A stretch of 64,000 nt of DNA from Dermatophilus congolensis. Its GTDB lineage: Bacteria; Actinomycetota; Actinomycetes; Actinomycetales; Dermatophilaceae. This document shows positions 62,956 through 64,000 of the stretch, piece after piece; the stretch's first letter is position 1; each line of letters opens with the position of its first letter. The stretch spans positions 682,001 through 746,000 of the forward strand of contig NZ_LT906453.1 in NCBI RefSeq assembly GCF_900187045.1. Direction: 5' to 3'. Position numbers and translations under genes: made by a program. Under the pieces are notes generated by a model, which saw only the letters and a program-made list of their open reading frames with translations, ran no database searches and was not told the origin of the DNA.

Positions 62956-63858
62956 GTGATGGATCGGCCTGCGCGGTTGGCGGTGGGTGTTGTTGGTATG
63001 GGGCGGGTGGGGATGGTTCTTGGTCGTGCTTTGGACCAGGCGGGGCACACGGTGGGTTTTGTGGCTCCGTGGCAGGAAGATGGTTGCGATGAGGGGTTGG
63101 CAGGGCAGTGGGTCCCAGATGCTCCGGTTGTGGATCCAGTAACGGCGGCGGCTTCAGCTGATTTGTTGCTCCTTGCGGTGCCGGATGAGCGGTTGCCTGC
63201 TTTGGTGGAGCATTTGGTTATCAATGGTGGTTTTCGTCCGGGGCAGATTGTTTTGCATACGGGTTTTACTGCCGGTGTTTCGTTGATGGATCAGGTGGTT
63301 TCGGAGCAGATTTTGCCGGTTTGTGTGGAGCCGTTAGTGACGTTTGTGGGGAATTCTGCGGATGTTGAGCGGTTTAGGGGCAGTCCGGTGCTTGTTTCGT
63401 GTTTGCCGGAGTTGCGTCCGGTGGGTGAGGCGTTGGTGATTGAGATGGGGGCTGAGCCGTCTTTTGTTGCGCCGGATGAGGTGGTGCGGGTGCGGGCGGC
63501 ATTGTCGTATGTGGAGGCGTCGTTGGATGCGGTGGTTTCGGGGGCGAAAGAAATGTTGTCAGCTACGGGGGTGGATGCGGTGCCGCATGTGTTGGGGGTT
63601 GTGTTGGCGGGTCGTGCTGATGCGATGAGGCGGGGGGAGCAGCCGGCGGCGCGGGGGGCTTTGCATGGTGCGGAGGTTGTGAGTGCGGATTTGCGTGAGT
63701 TAGGGGTGGTTTTGGGGCCGGTGGGGCAGGAGGTTCATGTGGCGGCTATGAGAGCTTTGGTGGCTTCGGCGGTGTTTGAAGGGCGTCTTCCTGCTGCGGG
63801 TATGGCTGAGATCCTTGATGTGTTGCATAGGCCGCGTTCTGAGGGCGCTTCTGAGTGA
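62956..63858 (+). CDS. DUF2520 / Rossmann-like NAD(P)-binding protein
   Basis: A 300-residue protein with an N-terminal Rossmann fold (VGVVGMGRVGMVLGRALDQAGH, GxGxxG) and ADLLLLAVPDERLPALVEHL, IVLHTGFTAGVSLM, then an all-helical C-terminal domain (VEASLDAVVSGAKEMLSATGVDAVPHVLGVVLAGRADAM), as in DUF2520/YqeC-like ketopantoate-reductase relatives. In actinobacteria this gene lies between the folate cluster and panC, so a role near pantothenate synthesis is possible. GTG 62956 and ATG 62959 are both possible starts. No feature is seen in the final 140 bp. Confidence 0.85.
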   Translation: MMDRPARLAVGVVGMGRVGMVLGRALDQAGHTVGFVAPWQEDGCDEGLAGQWVPDAPVVDPVTAAASADLLLLAVPDERLPALVEHLVINGGFRPGQIVLHTGFTAGVSLMDQVVSEQILPVCVEPLVTFVGNSADVERFRGSPVLVSCLPELRPVGEALVIEMGAEPSFVAPDEVVRVRAALSYVEASLDAVVSGAKEMLSATGVDAVPHVLGVVLAGRADAMRRGEQPAARGALHGAEVVSADLRELGVVLGPVGQEVHVAAMRALVASAVFEGRLPAAGMAEILDVLHRPRSEGASE

Positions 63859-64000
63859 TTTTGGTATTTGTTTGGTGATCTCTAAAACTTCTGGTTCATG
63901 TGTGCAATCTGAAAAATGTGTATGTGGTGTTGAGTGTTGATGTGGGGAACTGTGTTGCAGCGCGTTTCGATGGGTGGGTGTAGTGTTCAGCGGTGCCTGC

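Overview
The window looks like chromosomal DNA of a moderately high-GC actinobacterium in the order Micrococcales. Three things point there. (i) Gene order from about 6.6 to 44 kb follows the conserved actinobacterial block known from Mycobacterium and Streptomyces: metallophosphoesterase, PASTA penicillin-binding protein, WhiB4/WblA, RidA, metallo-beta-lactamase-fold hydrolase, Crp, MarP, acs, Ssd, Tad pilus genes, topA, tmk and holB. (ii) Other actinobacterial markers are present: a Zincin_2 metalloprotease next to tilS, hpt-ftsH-folE-folP-folBK-DUF3180, and a 6C small RNA. (iii) A cytosolic chemoreceptor and a YjfB-like motility protein suggest a flagellated organism. Dermatophilaceae (Dermatophilus or Austwickia type) would fit, but this is inference; no rRNA is present.

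Layout. 0-6.3 kb: the end of an ABC exporter, aspartokinase lysC with an internal start for the beta subunit, potassium transporter kup, an ArsB/SLC13-like permease and a nuclease lipoprotein. 6.4-18.5 kb: tRNA-Pro, then the envelope and redox block (metallophosphoesterase, ponA, whiB4, RidA, MBL hydrolase, crp, marP). It is interrupted by a cobalamin-riboswitch-controlled btuFCD operon that ends in a ferredoxin-domain protein. 18.5-28.3 kb: class Ib ribonucleotide reductase nrdHIEF, a holin-X membrane protein, a double-length phosphofructokinase, and acetyl-CoA synthetase broken by a frameshift. 28.3-34.3 kb: a degenerate Fic-like protein, the 6C RNA and the Tad pilus operon, whose tadB carries an in-frame stop. 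34.3-44 kb: GAF-ANTAR regulator, methyltransferase, topA, chemoreceptor, motility protein, tmk and holB. 44-50 kb: secreted peptidase-like lipoprotein, a candidate structured RNA, tRNA-Thr, and a metal-homeostasis group (CDF exporter, ArsR regulator, CobW GTPase). 50-57 kb: AAG glycosylase, a frameshifted DUF3352 gene, inorganic pyrophosphatase, dacB, metalloprotease and tilS. 57-64 kb: hpt, ftsH, the folate operon, DUF3180 and a DUF2520 Rossmann protein.

How parts connect. The Crp/GlxR gene lies in the same window as two Crp-type palindromes, one upstream of whiB4 and one between acs and the Fic-like gene. The B12 uptake operon is under a B12 riboswitch. The ArsR gene has a palindromic operator-like site upstream and is translationally coupled to the CDF exporter. 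Many gene pairs overlap by ATGA or GTGA.

Oddities. Three genes (acs, tadB, DUF3352) carry single-lesion disruptions, either real decay or assembly error. Plus-strand base skew switches in multi-kilobase blocks that do not follow gene direction. One strongly folded, poly-T-ended element at about 45.9-46.0 kb is not explained by any family I recognise.
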